Assembly (NCBI GenBank): GCA_030549335.1
Contig: CM060194.1
Span: 13,704,171 to 13,768,170, forward strand
Direction of reading: 5' to 3'
Length of the DNA: 64,000 bases
From: Pontederia crassipes
Lineage: Eukaryota > Streptophyta > Magnoliopsida > Commelinales > Pontederiaceae
Of this stretch, positions 44,421-56,520 are shown piece by piece. Both the position numbers and the translations under genes were made by a program. Within the stretch, counting starts at the first letter, position 1. Each line of letters opens with the position of its first letter. The notes below the pieces were generated by a model, which saw only the letters and a list, made by a program, of their open reading frames with translations, searched no databases and had not been told where the DNA came from.

Positions 44421-46609
44421 TTTCAGGGAACAATGCTTGTGAACTTAAAATAAGTTTTACTTGATACTGATATGATATTATGACATGTGTATTTTGATAT
44501 TATTACACTACATGTGTTCATTGATCATGTTAGTTGAAAAGGGTCATTGGGACCGCATTCAATATACATAAAGCATTTGGGGTGTATATCGGGTGTCTTT
44601 GCCCTTTGGAGACTGCTCTGTGTACGTGTATTGACCCATGATATGTTCTGCGCATTCTAGATAGAGGAATACGTATTGACCCATGATTTACTTTACGTAT
44701 CTTAGACTCTTGATTGTGAAGCTCTACTTAATTGTGTGACACACAATCATACGTATTGACATATGATTTGTTATGATATTCAATACTCTTGATTATGAAG
44801 CTCTACTTAATTGTATGGCACATGATCATAGAGGAATACGTATTGATCCATGATAAGTATATGCGATGATATATGTGTGTAGTTTAACTGTGAATATGAT
44901 GATATCTTGAATAATTTTTATTTATGTAAAAGTTCATGTGATTCAAAAATTTATGTGATATGAGTTATGCTTTAAATGTTTTCTCATATGAAAGAAATAT
45001 GATTATTTAAATGTTATATGCACTCGTATTGTTCCCTATATTGTACTTTTATTTCAACTCACTCAATAAACGATTGGTGCGCACATTACCCTTATTGAAT
45101 TTTTTAGATAATTCTAAGTATTCGAGTTGAGTCAACTCGAAGCTTGCTTTTGATGCATATAGAAAGAGGTCAAACCATCGGAGCACTTTTTTTCTTTCAC
45201 TTTTGTTTTTGAAAGCATGTAGGTAATAGATAAATTTGAGAGTTGTACTATAGTTTATTGTAATCATTTTGTAAGGTTGTATAAAACTTGATCCTGTGAG
45301 GTGTTAAATGTGAAATGGGTTGTGAAACAATAGTGATAATATGTGAATGTTATGTCTTATAATTTTTTATTAACTTTGATGAATATAGATGCATCTTTTA
45401 TATGTATTGACAAATAACACAAGATAAATAAAAGAGGAGGTTTTACTGATTTTATTTATAGAATTGCTAAACATAATTAAGAAAGATAATAGTTAGGATT
45501 AGAATGTAGTCACGGAGCGGAGTATGGCAATTTATGATATGTTTTAAATATTTCATATGAGATGGAATAATCTCTTACATGAAAATGTTTTCAGGGAACA
45601 ATGCTTGTGAGGTTAAAATAAGTTCTACTTGATAATGATATGTGATTATGAAATGTGTATTATAGTATTGTTAAACTCCACGTGTTGATTGGTCATGCTA
45701 GTTGAGAAAGGTATTTTGGATCGCGTTCGATATACATGAAGCATTTAGGGCGTGTATCGGGTGTTTTTGTCCTTTGTGGCTTCTCTATGTGCATATATTG
45801 ACTCATGATATACTTTGTGTATCCGAGAGTCATGATTGTGAAGTTCTGCTTAACTGCATAAAACATAATTATGAAGGGATACGTATTGACATATGATTTG
45901 CTATGTTTATCTGAGATTCTTGATTATGAATTTTTACTTAATTGTATGACACATGATCATAGAGGGATAGTATAGACTCATGATGAGTATGTGTGATGAT
46001 GCATGTATAGAGTTTAACTGTGAATATGATGATATCTTGAAATACTTTTATTTATGTAAAAGTTCATATGATTTGACAACTTATGTTATATGAGTTATGT
46101 TTTAAATATTTTCTCATATGAAGAATTTGATTGTTTAAATGTTATATGCATTTGAATTATTCCCCTATTTCATACTTTTATTTCACTCATCGAGCAAATG
46201 ATTGTTGCTCATAGTATCCTTTTTAAAATTTTTAAATACTCGAAAGTTCTCGAGTTTAGATAACTTAAATTTTTTTTTTGCTGCATATAAAAGAGGTCGA
46301 GCCACCGAAGCACTTTTATTCCCCCCCCCCCCCCTCACTTTTGTTTCTAAGGTGGTATAGAACTTGATCATGTGGGGTGCTATACGTGAAATGGTTTGTT
46401 AGACAATAGTGACAATATGTGAAAATTATGTTTTATATCTCTTGAGTAAACTTTGATGAGTATATATGCATCTATTTTATGTATTGACAAAGAACATAAG
46501 ATAAGTAAGGAAGGGAGGTTGTGCCGATTTTATTTTTTGAATTGCTAAACATAATTAAAGGATGCAAATAATTAGGATTATAACTTAGTCACGGAGTTAG
46601 GTGTGACAA
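44421..46609 (+). repeat. Two diverged tandem copies, period about 1.17 kb
   Basis: Copy 1 runs about 44421-45525 and copy 2 about 45589-46609. Both start TTTCAGGGAACAATGCTTGT and end with GTCACGGAG. Each contains smaller repeats around ACGTATTGACCCATGAT. The end of copy 2, GTCACGGAGTTAGGTGTGAC, looks like the end of a plant LTR. Confidence 0.75.
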
Positions 46610-47199
46610 GCTGTGTTAGAGAGAAGAAAGGGGCAGTGTTGCTAAGTCGTCGGTCGGCTAGAGATCGTTGATGTCGTGGAGGTCATTGCCGGCGTGGAGG
46701 AGGTCGATGGGGTCCTTGCCGTTAGGGAAAGGTTGCATCACTTGGTGCCAAAAGTCAAAGGCGATAGACGGAGTGCCGGGGTGATGCCTCTGTGAAGAGA
46801 TCGCCGACGACGAAGAAGAAGATTGAGACGACCCATCAATGGCGGCCCACCGACGTTAAAGAGGTCGATGCGTGGAGGTCATTGGGTTCATTGGCCCTGG
46901 TGGACGTCACACTGCCTGGTGCCAACGATCGGAAGGAAGAATAAAGTGCCAGTGTGTGCTAGACAATGGGGTGTGAAGGAGGGACCTACGTATAAAATAA
47001 GAAAATAGAGGGCGTCGTGAACAAAATTTCACAAGACGTGAGAAATAATACGGTTTCGATGCATGAAAGGATGTTTCACGGGCCGATGTTTTCGAGTTAC
47101 GAGATGTGAGTGACTGATGTTGACGGTTCGGAGTCGTGGACACGTGGGTCGATCCGAAGAAAGCAAGTGGCAACTAACGAGGAGTGGCCACGTATGCTA

Positions 47200-47610
47200 C
47201 CGAGAAAGATAGCTCGGGTTCCTCACGACCCGTGAAAATGTAATAATGCCTCGTGAAAAAATGTTTAACGACTCATAACAATGTTCAAGGTCATGAATCA
47301 GGTAGAATGTAGGCTGCCAAGACTATGTAAATCACTTACGACCCATGAGTCAGTTTTAACGGCTCATGAGACCTAGTACGGTAGGAACTAAAATTTATTA
47401 TGAGACCCGTGAAACATTTCTAACGACACTTGATGAGTTTTGTCAGAGCAGATGCACCTAGTTGGTGACCCGTGAGATTTGCGTAATGATATGTGATAGA
47501 CGAAAAGGTCGGGTCTAAATGTGAGACCCATGACAACTTGATAATGCCTCGCGAAACTTGAGATAACATTCGTGACATGAAAAATGGCTCGTGAAAAATG
47601 TTTATCTTCT
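47200..47610. repeat. Degenerate repeat rich in CGACCCGTGAAA-like words
   Basis: CACGACCCGTGAAAATG, GCCTCGTGAAAAAATG, ACGACCCATGAGTC, GAGACCCGTGAAAC, GGTGACCCGTGAGA and GGCTCGTGAAAAATG recur at irregular spacing. Related words recur at 50270-50520. No period fits exactly. Confidence 0.55.
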
Positions 47611-48594
47611 ACTTTTTTGTTAGAAATTGGACTTGCACAGGACGATCGATAAAATTAAAAATAATAGATAAAAATAAATAAAATAAAACATCTAAGGCAC
47701 TAAATAAAGAAAAAGAAAAACTAATCTCATAAAATTTAAACTTAACAAATTAAGGTGAGATAATAGTTCTAATTCGAGATCTTTAACTTGACTTTGATAT
47801 GTATGTGCTGAGACTGATATAAGATAACCAATAAAAATAATATAGCACAAATCAATAATTATGTAATTAAGGAATTAACAATCTCATCGAGATTATTAAA
47901 TGTGATCGTGGACTCTCTTCATGGTGAGGTCCGGCACGTGCAGAGGTGTATGGCGCCCAATGTTTCCATTCTGATGCCATCGTTTGGTGGCGGAGGTTCT
48001 TCAAATATAGCAGCTTTCTTTGATTTAAGTGGTGTGTTTAAGGTCGGTGATGTGCTTCTTTGTGCTCCTTTAATTTGCCATTGTTGTGTAGGAGTCGAAG
48101 AGGTCTCTATTGATGTCAATGATGTTCTTTCTCCCCTTTGTCATATATGAATTTGCAAAGTTGTGATTGTCGATGTTGATGGTAATGAAGTCAGTGTGGA
48201 GACGAAGTTTGAATAGTGGGGACCTCCGAAGGTGAGCTCCTCCTTCGAACTTGTCCCTCCTCCATGATATATGGCACTTGTCTCTCCTCCATGATATATG
48301 GCACTTGTCTCCTTAATAGCCATTGCATGGTTGTTGTCTTTGTTGAAAACTTTGTTCTTGGATGTCCTCTTCTTTGATATGAATGTTGATGGTGGTATGG
48401 GCACATGATGATGATTGGGCTCTCATTGATGTGCTTTGCATATTCAAATTTTAGAGAAGTCAATCACGCAGCTTGACTCTCTATTCTAAAGCATCAAACT
48501 TGAGCTCCGTGTTGAAAAGTCTAATCGTATCGTCGACTTCGATTTGCTTATGAATTTGAGTCGATTGAGCCGTCAAATTTTGAATATGTTGATC

Positions 48595-48972
48595 TTAGGC
48601 TTGCAACTTTCTTTCGATTGTTGTAATAAGTCGACCCATCATCTCTTCAAGGTCATATTTTGACTCAGTCGAAGGCTTCGATTTGAGAAGTGATGCGATG
48701 ACATCCTTAGTCTCGTTGCTTCGATGTCGCAAGATCGAAAGTTGACTCTTCAAATTTTCGATTTGATATAATTGCATGGAGAGTTGTTTCAAAAGGGGAT
48801 TTAACTTGCTTGTGATTATGACTTCGGTGTTCAAGAATTGATCTTCACTTAGAATTTGTTGAAGTAAATTCATCTAGTTGTGACTCGTTATTGCCTCATT
48901 GTGTTTAAGTTGCTAGACAATAGCTTTATCTTTATCAATTTGTTGTATGGTGGATGCTTTCTTTTTCCCCAT
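48595..48972 (-). pseudogene. Decayed coiled-coil-like ORF with two amber stops
   Basis: One minus-strand frame reads from MGKKKASTIQQIDKDKAIV through two TAG codons into MNLLQQILSEDQFLNTEV, with Leu/Gln heptad-like spacing (LLKQLSMQLYQIENLKSQL). It ends at TAG after RKLQA. Probably a transposable-element gag-like protein. No known domain recognised. Confidence 0.45.
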
Positions 48973-51900
48973 TGAGGATTTAAGATATGCACGTGAGAGT
49001 CGAGTTGTGTACAAAATATGTAACATGAAACTTTACATAACTAAAAATAAAAGCAAAAGTAATAGAAAAGTAAAGTCTCAAAGTAACGTAAAATAAGAGT
49101 ACTAAGCAAAGAATAATTTTTCGTCAACGACGTTAAAAATTTGATGTGAAAATTTGTAACAATATATGCTAGTAAGTGCATTAGTCGCTCAAGTAATAAA
49201 GTGTAATGAATAGAATGTCAAACACACGAGGAATTAACTTACTTAACTTAACTAATTTCACAACATATTTTGGGTAGAGTTACCGCAAATAAAATAACAC
49301 AAAAGTAAAGAATAAAACTAAACAAGAAACAATTCATTTAATCAAGAGATAATTAGGTTCAACTTTTAGATGGATTAGTAACACTTAAAGTTGATCTCCC
49401 TAACCGGATAAACCAACTATTCTTAATCCTAATAATATGAAAATATTCCACCTTGCTCTACTCTTAATTCTAGTCAGATTAGAATGCTATGAGTTGTTAT
49501 TCCTATACTATCAAATCACTCACCTGAGTCAACTTGTCATACCACATAATCTAATACTCATCTTGTCTCTATTAGATTATGACATGAATTGCTTTTAAAA
49601 ATTATGAATTAATAAATTGACCACACTACCCAGGTAATAATCAACTAATAATTCAAATAAAACTAATGAAAAGTCTTAAGCATAACAATCATGTTCATAA
49701 AAGTTAAACTAACTATAATCAATCATTAAAAAAAGATTCACAAGTTGTCTTAACAATAAAACTCTTGCAGAAATAAAATTGAAATTGAAAACTAAACATA
49801 ATTATTCAGATTACAAAGATTAAAAAGATTAAATTTTAAAGCACAATATGATGCATCCCAACATGAAATAAAACTAGAAGTACTCTCTAGAATCGCTGCA
49901 CGATTCTCGCTAGAGATCACTCTCACGTTTTTATCTTCAAAGCACAAGTTGCAGGTTCTCACACCCTCTCTCTAGGTGGTAGAAAGACTCTATTTATAGG
50001 GGTTCAAATTTTTATGTGATTGGAGAAGAAATGAAAACATTTTCTATATAAAATAAGATAAATTCAAAGTAGATTCAATTCTGGAATTTTGACCTTATCA
50101 AATTTTGAATTCTGAGCCATAATATGTTTCTAAATCATCTTAATATCCTATAGTATGAGTATGAGTCCTTGTACACTTGAAATTCTTTCAAAAATTCATT
50201 CAAATCTCGAATCTAGAGCCTGTCATGACCTATAACAATGATTTCCCAACCTAAATAGTGTCTGAATCAAACTAGAAATACGTTTCATGGCCCATGACTA
50301 GCATTTCATGCCCGTTACAATGTCCTATTCACATAAAGAATATGAATTTCACTGCCCTTAAAGGATGGTCACAATCGTGCTTCAGACAACTTTCTGATGC
50401 GGAAAAATCTATTTTAACGACCTGTTAAATTAATTTCACGACCCCTGTCACGGCCCATGAAGAAACTTTCATGGACCACTCGTGATAGCCAACTTAGGAC
50501 CCTTGACAACTTCGTTATTTTTCACTTTCTAATTCATTTTAACTTCGATTCGAGCGCGGTTTCTCTAGTGGCTTCGTAATTTAATTTTCTTGATCCCTAT
50601 ATAATAAATACAATATTTGAATATATTTTTATTTTTGTAAAATTAATATAAATAAGCTCATAAAATGATGCATGTTATTAGAAAATGATTCGAAATAAGA
50701 TTAAAAACATGACTAAATGTATGTTGTATTTTGTATGCATCATATGAACATCATAATTATCATCATAAGATAGATCAAGATTAATAGACATGAATAAGTA
50801 TAATCATAGATATGATCGGATCTAGATTGGGGCATCCTAAGGGGAGTTATAAGATGATAGAGACATATTGAACATCATCACTATAATCAAATATGACATT
50901 ATACCTATACCCATATGGTGTATGGAGAGAAATCCATGTATAATCATGGTAAACATCATCATAATGTATATCAAGCTTAAGGACATGAATTAGGAGCCAA
51001 TAGGCTTAAAAATCATAGTAACATAGTATGAACCCGGGCCGAGTTCATAGGCATTGTTTTGAGAGAAAATGGGCATAACCCAGGCTAAGTTCAGGTCATA
51101 CCCAGGCCAGGTCCTGGACTTTTGCAGATCAGGCGAACGTCGCGTCCGATCATGTCGTCAGGCCTGGGTCGGGTCATCATCAACCTGGGTTGCATTCATC
51201 TAGTTGCAGAGGTCATAGGTCCTCAGCAATGGTGGATCCGAGCCAAGTTCATAGAACTCGGTCCAGGCAAAGACTTACCCAAGTGTTATTGTGATCAAGA
51301 AGTAGCAATTAAAACATCTTGGACGAAGAATAACCCAGGGCGAAGGATTGTCGATATTATGGGGTGAGTTATTACATTGTTTTCCATTTGTTTTCAAATT
51401 TGTATTTTTCCTTGATTATATGTTATTTACATTTTGTATGTCTTTTTCTTGCAAGCAATATGGAGCATGCCATTTTTTTCAATGGATGGATCCGATTAAT
51501 GAATCTCAATACAAGAAGCCATTAATAAGATGAAAGCCGAGGATGAAATGAAAAACAAAGTAATCAATGAACTATTGACGTAGATAAATGAGTTTGAAGA
51601 AGAAATGAGGAGCAAGAAGAAGTGTCATAGTTTATGTTGTAAATTGATAATATAGTGATAATATTTGTAATCGCTTTATAATATCCATTATGTCGTAATG
51701 AATTTGTAGGATTAAGACTTTGCATATGCAAATGTTTTGTTATCTAGAATTTGGAACTCTTTAAATGTTGTACGCAAAGTGTGTTGTATGATATTTTCCT
51801 TTATCTCCATGAATTCTTGGTCATGAGTCTTTTATCATGCATATATAAAAGGAGTCACACCAAATCTTCTTGTAATTAGGCATAAATTGCATTTGGATCT

Positions 51901-52523
51901 TGTGATTCTAAAAGAACTCCAAAATGCATCTACGAGGTCACTACCGAATGGCAAACTTGAGGAACCAAATCGTCTCATATTTCGCAATAGTCATATAAAG
52001 AGGGGGATTTTAAGTTCAAATACTTCCTATTTATCCTTTAACACATAGCCTTTATACAATAATGTTCTACCAAAGTAAAATTTGAGTAGCAAAGACGAAG
52101 ATTCGATATTATTTTTTCAGTGGGCATCCATACTCCTCCCCTTTGAGATTCCTTTTTCGACTTCTCACTTGTAAACTTCATAATTTACAATGGCATTAGT
52201 ACAAAGCATATGGCTATCCAACCCCAGTAGCCATTTATTGTCATATTTATTCTATCAATCTGGTTGGACAAAACGATACTAAAACACATTACAGAATATC
52301 TTCGAAGATAGGAGATGCCAACAAACACATAGGAGAACAACATAGAGGACAAAATAATATTGCACCATTTCTCAAGTTGGACAATCCAATACAAAAACAC
52401 GTAACATATTTGCAAAGAAAGTGGAAAGTAATAACATAGAGAACTTCGATGATTCTATTGATGAACATGACAAAGAGAGATAATAACACAGTGAGCCACT
52501 AAGTAGCATTCCATCATAACAAG

Positions 52524-53109
52524 CAATGTGGTAAAACTCAACCCGGCCACCGACTCGAATTATCTAACGGGCATCATAACACGTAACATATTTTTGGTCG
52601 GGGCAGTGAACCGAATGGTCAAATCAGATAATATGAATTAATAATAAAAAAAGGAATTATTGTATTATTATTAATATGTATTTTTTATTTTTAAAAAAAT
52701 ATAAAATTTAAATAAATTTAAATAAAATATTTCAAATCAAATAATATAATAATAAATTAAATCATCAATCAAATATTTGCTAAGAAAATATTGTGAAGTA
52801 ATTATAAAAAAATAAAAATATCGATGAAATTTTATATACATGATAAAGGAAAATATTGAAACAAAAATTTCAAGCAAAGCGATATATATAAAATTTCTAC
52901 AAAGTTTTAATAATTTTTTTATATTCAAATTTTTTTATATTTTGCAACCTAGTCCGGTCGAGCCGGCCAAACCCGTCGGGTCGGCTAGTTGAACCCGAAT
53001 TTTGATGATCAAGTCAAAGCGGGTCAGTTTCGTGGTCGAATTTTGGACAACGATCGTTTTAATGCCTGAATACCAATTCGGCCGGGCCGGACCAAATTTT
53101 ACAACACTG
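52524..53109. mobile_element. hAT-type MITE
   Basis: The termini CAATGTGGTAAAACTCAACC and, read inward from the right, CAGTGTTGTAAAATTTGGTC form an imperfect inverted repeat. 8-bp duplications are ATAACAAG (52516-52523) and ATAATAAG (53110-53117). AT-rich core, CCGG-rich ends. Non-coding. Confidence 0.8.
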
Positions 53110-53660
53110 ATAATAAGGATTTCTTTTCAACATAATCTGCTATCAAACACCCAACATAATTTGATGGGCCAAACCCACGATCATGTAATGCAGTCATCAT
53201 TTCTTTTTAGGATGCCGCCGGATAGATCTCCTCCATCGGAAGTTGCCAATCAGATCTACTTTTGTTGTTTCGTCATAGGAAGCCACCGAACAAAACTGAA
53301 GTTCGTCGCCGAACAACTCAGCTCGTATGGGTTCATCATGGGAAGTCGTCAAACAAAACTAAATTGTTGGGTCGTCGTCGGAAAGATCTATCTACTCATT
53401 TTGGAGGAATGGGCACGACACATATGTACTTGAGCCCTAGCTACTAATGGCAAAGAGGTGGAAAGAAAAGAATCTGGATTTTGTTGTGGAGGGAATGAGT
53501 GGTAAAATCTCAACCTCACGTTTTAATCCGATGGACGAGCCAAAAATTGCCATTGTGTTATTAGCAGTTTGAGGCGTAGTTAAGATCCGTCCACATATCG
53601 GGAAATATACAATCTATATTTAGTGGCCATATTGGCCTCACTAAACATTTCTCCTATATA

Positions 53661-56164
53661 GTAGTGTATTTTGAAATATAGAATTTTGTTTGTTTAATTA
53701 TATTTTGATGTTTTACCTATTGAATTCTATGAAGAACAATTAATATAACATAGATAGTTATCACTTAACTTCATATGGTCATCTTTAATTATCTTATTTA
53801 TAGTGATATAATTTTATCTTTGTGAGAATTTGTGTGAACAGAAAAATTCAAAGGCTAAAATAGCAAAACCATAATTTTCATCAAAATTTTGATCAGTTGA
53901 CCTAAGGAGGAATTCTACACTTTAATTTTTAATTTATACAAAATTTGTCCCTGAAATTGGAAAAAAAACTATAAAGTAATTCTTTTAACATATTCTTGGA
54001 GATTTATGGACTATCTTATTATGTATTTATTACTAATTAGGGTTAAAAAAAAGGTTGAAGCAAGTTGGTTTGATGACTTAAACATATTCCTAATAATGAT
54101 AACTCTTTGATTAGAGTACATTGTTTATATTATCCAATTTGAAAGGAATAACGCAAACAAAAACAAAGAGGCACATAAATATATCATAGTTCATTTGAAT
54201 TCTGAATGAATATCGTAATTGTCATCTTAATTTTAGATTTTGATGAATTAAACATAATTATGAAAATTATAAAGTTAACTTGATAGTTTAGTTTTATTGT
54301 AAATTTGGACGAAATATGAGAATCTTAAAGATAAAATATAATTATTAGAAGAGAAAAATATTAAATTGAACTACAAAATTGTTAAAAAAGAATTTTGAGG
54401 AAATGCATTAAAAAAAGAATAAAAACAATTATAAAAAATTTACAAGATAACTAATGTAAATATAATAATCATGTTATACAATAAATAAAATATGCACGAC
54501 ACCAAGTTAATGAGTCGATTAATTAATGCATATTTTTTGTGGCGAGGTTAACATTCAACCCACCAAATAAGTTAATATTCTTAATAATTAATTAAAAATT
54601 TTACGTTTATATGACTATTAAAACATAAAAGTAAACTCGGTCTGACTCGCAAATTAACTTTTTAAACTCGTGAAAGTCAGTTGATTCATGTGATTATACT
54701 TGTATAATTTTTTGAGCCTATGTTCCAAGTGAGAAAAATGATGAAAAACTTGGATATAAAAGTATCAATCGACAAAAAAAAAAGATGACTATGATTAATT
54801 ATCTCCTAAATATTAGTCATATCTTAGTCATCGAATCTCTTCATGTCTTTAATCACACAAAAAATTATTTCGAGTATGCAAGAAATATTTCTCATTCAGA
54901 AAGAGGGATAAAAAAAACTACGAACGAATCGAAATCCTCATTTCAGTTGTTATTATAAGTGTTTCATCCCTTGTCTCACTATAACTACTTCAACATTATA
55001 ATTTTTTATTGTATTAATTCCCTCATGTGATCATAATTAATTAGCTCACTGCTATCGTCAATGTTGCCATCATTATCAGACTTTTTTTTTATCTTACTTT
55101 GTTATCATAAATCTCACGTCAGCATAAGTTTTAGATTTTTTTATTTTACATTTACCGAGTCTGACCTTCGGAATTATCCTATAATTCAACTTATTAATAT
55201 TTATTCTTTTATCTGGTAACCTACATCTTTGATAGATTTTATTTTCAAAAGATGATTATTATCATTTATTTCACAATGATTATATTTTTTGTAATAAACG
55301 TATAATTAAAGTCGTTAAAATTTATTAGTTATCAAATTTTTATTATATTATCACTATCATCTACTTGAATAATATGATTTCACGATACAACTTTACGATG
55401 CACAAAACGAATTTAATTAGGTTAGACTCTCGATATTAACAACCAGATCAAATTGTTATTTGTCATTAAATTGCTATTGACTCTTCATCGGCTCATCCAA
55501 ATGTCTAATGAATAGTAATAGATGAAATTTAGTCACATTTCCACTTCAGTTCTCCCAATGATTTAGGTTGTCAACTGAGCCACAACTCAAATGTGTACAA
55601 AAGCCTGGCCCACATCAATGTAATAAATTCAAATGTGTACAAAGCCTCCTTATTGAGTTAAGTACAAATTTATTAATTTCAAATGTGCAAAATATTTCAG
55701 TTAAAAAATTCACCTATCATAATTAATTGGTGATGGTAAATTTAGATTTTTATTTTGATATATTGTGGTAACAACCAAAAAAATATAAACGTATTATTTC
55801 CTCAATTTCTTTACCGGAAAGAAACAAAAATAATGATGTTTTGAATTTTAATTACCCTTATATTCAACTAATTGCTTACACTGCACGCACAACAATTTTC
55901 CCAAATTATAAAAATATAATGATAAGACTCATGGTTTAGAAATACCGGTAGGTAGTGATATAATTATATATGACACGTGATAAAACTTATTATAAAATAT
56001 ACTTTTTAATATTATCATAACTATAAAATTAATAAAAAAATACAGGTTCCTAAAAAATTATTAATTTTTTCAGTTATAAAGAATATCCAAAACCCGAATA
56101 TTTTTAATTTAAAAAATCACCCGATCATCCAAAACATAAAGTTTTGAAAAAATAGAATAAAATT
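53661..56164. other. AT-rich intergenic DNA before GUN4
   Basis: Very AT-rich. No open frame or repeat terminus stood out. A TGACACGTGA box (ABRE/G-box-like core) lies near 55970, about 550 bp upstream of GUN4. Confidence 0.5.
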
Positions 56165-56520
56165 GTGGCCAACCCCCCCCCCCCCCCCTGTGGTTTGTGG
56201 ACTGCACACGCATTGAATCCAACAGGTCGAACTGTGGCATGGAGTGCACCTCCATCTCCAGACCATGAATCAAGCGGACCTGGCATCATGGGCCCCGTGG
56301 CAATCCCAGTCCCCAGAGTTCAGACCTCTGGTATCGAAGTCTCACCCACACTCAACCAATCAAATCGCTCCATTTCCGCAGTCCCACTTGTCATATCATC
56401 TCCACCTCTCTCTCCCCCGTTCCATTTCACCTCCATTTCCACAGTCCCCTTCTTCTCACCCATCGATCCCCACATATTTCTTATCTCCCTCCTCCTCCTC
56501 CCCTTCTCCTCCTCAACGCC
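56165..56520 (+). promoter_or_regulatory. GUN4: GUN4 upstream region and pyrimidine-rich leader
   Basis: The 350 bp before GUN4 begin with a run of about 18 C at 56169-56187, contain TGGGCC at 56289-56294 and end in a CT-rich stretch (TCCTCCTCCTCCCC type) directly before the ATG. CT-rich leaders are common in plant nuclear genes for plastid proteins. The long reading frame from 56165 through this stretch is a compositional accident overlapping the leader and the GUN4 5' end. The transcription start was not located. Confidence 0.4.

Larger units (their letters stand above)
46610..51000. other. AT-rich repeat interior, no host gene
   Basis: Apart from the features listed separately, this stretch holds short, unsupported open frames (for example 47902-48150) and LTR-like AT-rich sequence near 49200-49700. 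No splice-linked gene could be built. Confidence 0.45.
43736..53660. mobile_element. Candidate large (9.9 kb) element bounded by inverted termini
   Basis: The left terminus GGGAAAGGTTTAGTGAGCCC at 43736 and the right terminus, read on minus from 53660 as TATATAGGAGAAATG then TTTAGTGAGGCCAA, align over about 40 bp at roughly three quarters identity. Terminal inverted repeats this long fit a Mutator-like or other DNA transposon. I found no transposase and no certain target duplication. The interior is AT-rich and holds the tandem repeat, degenerate repeats and MITE listed separately. Classification is tentative. Confidence 0.45.

Noticed and set aside
47902..48150. 82-codon plus-strand frame as a gene
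   Set aside because: No recognisable domain, no splice partners, and it lies in repeat-rich DNA.
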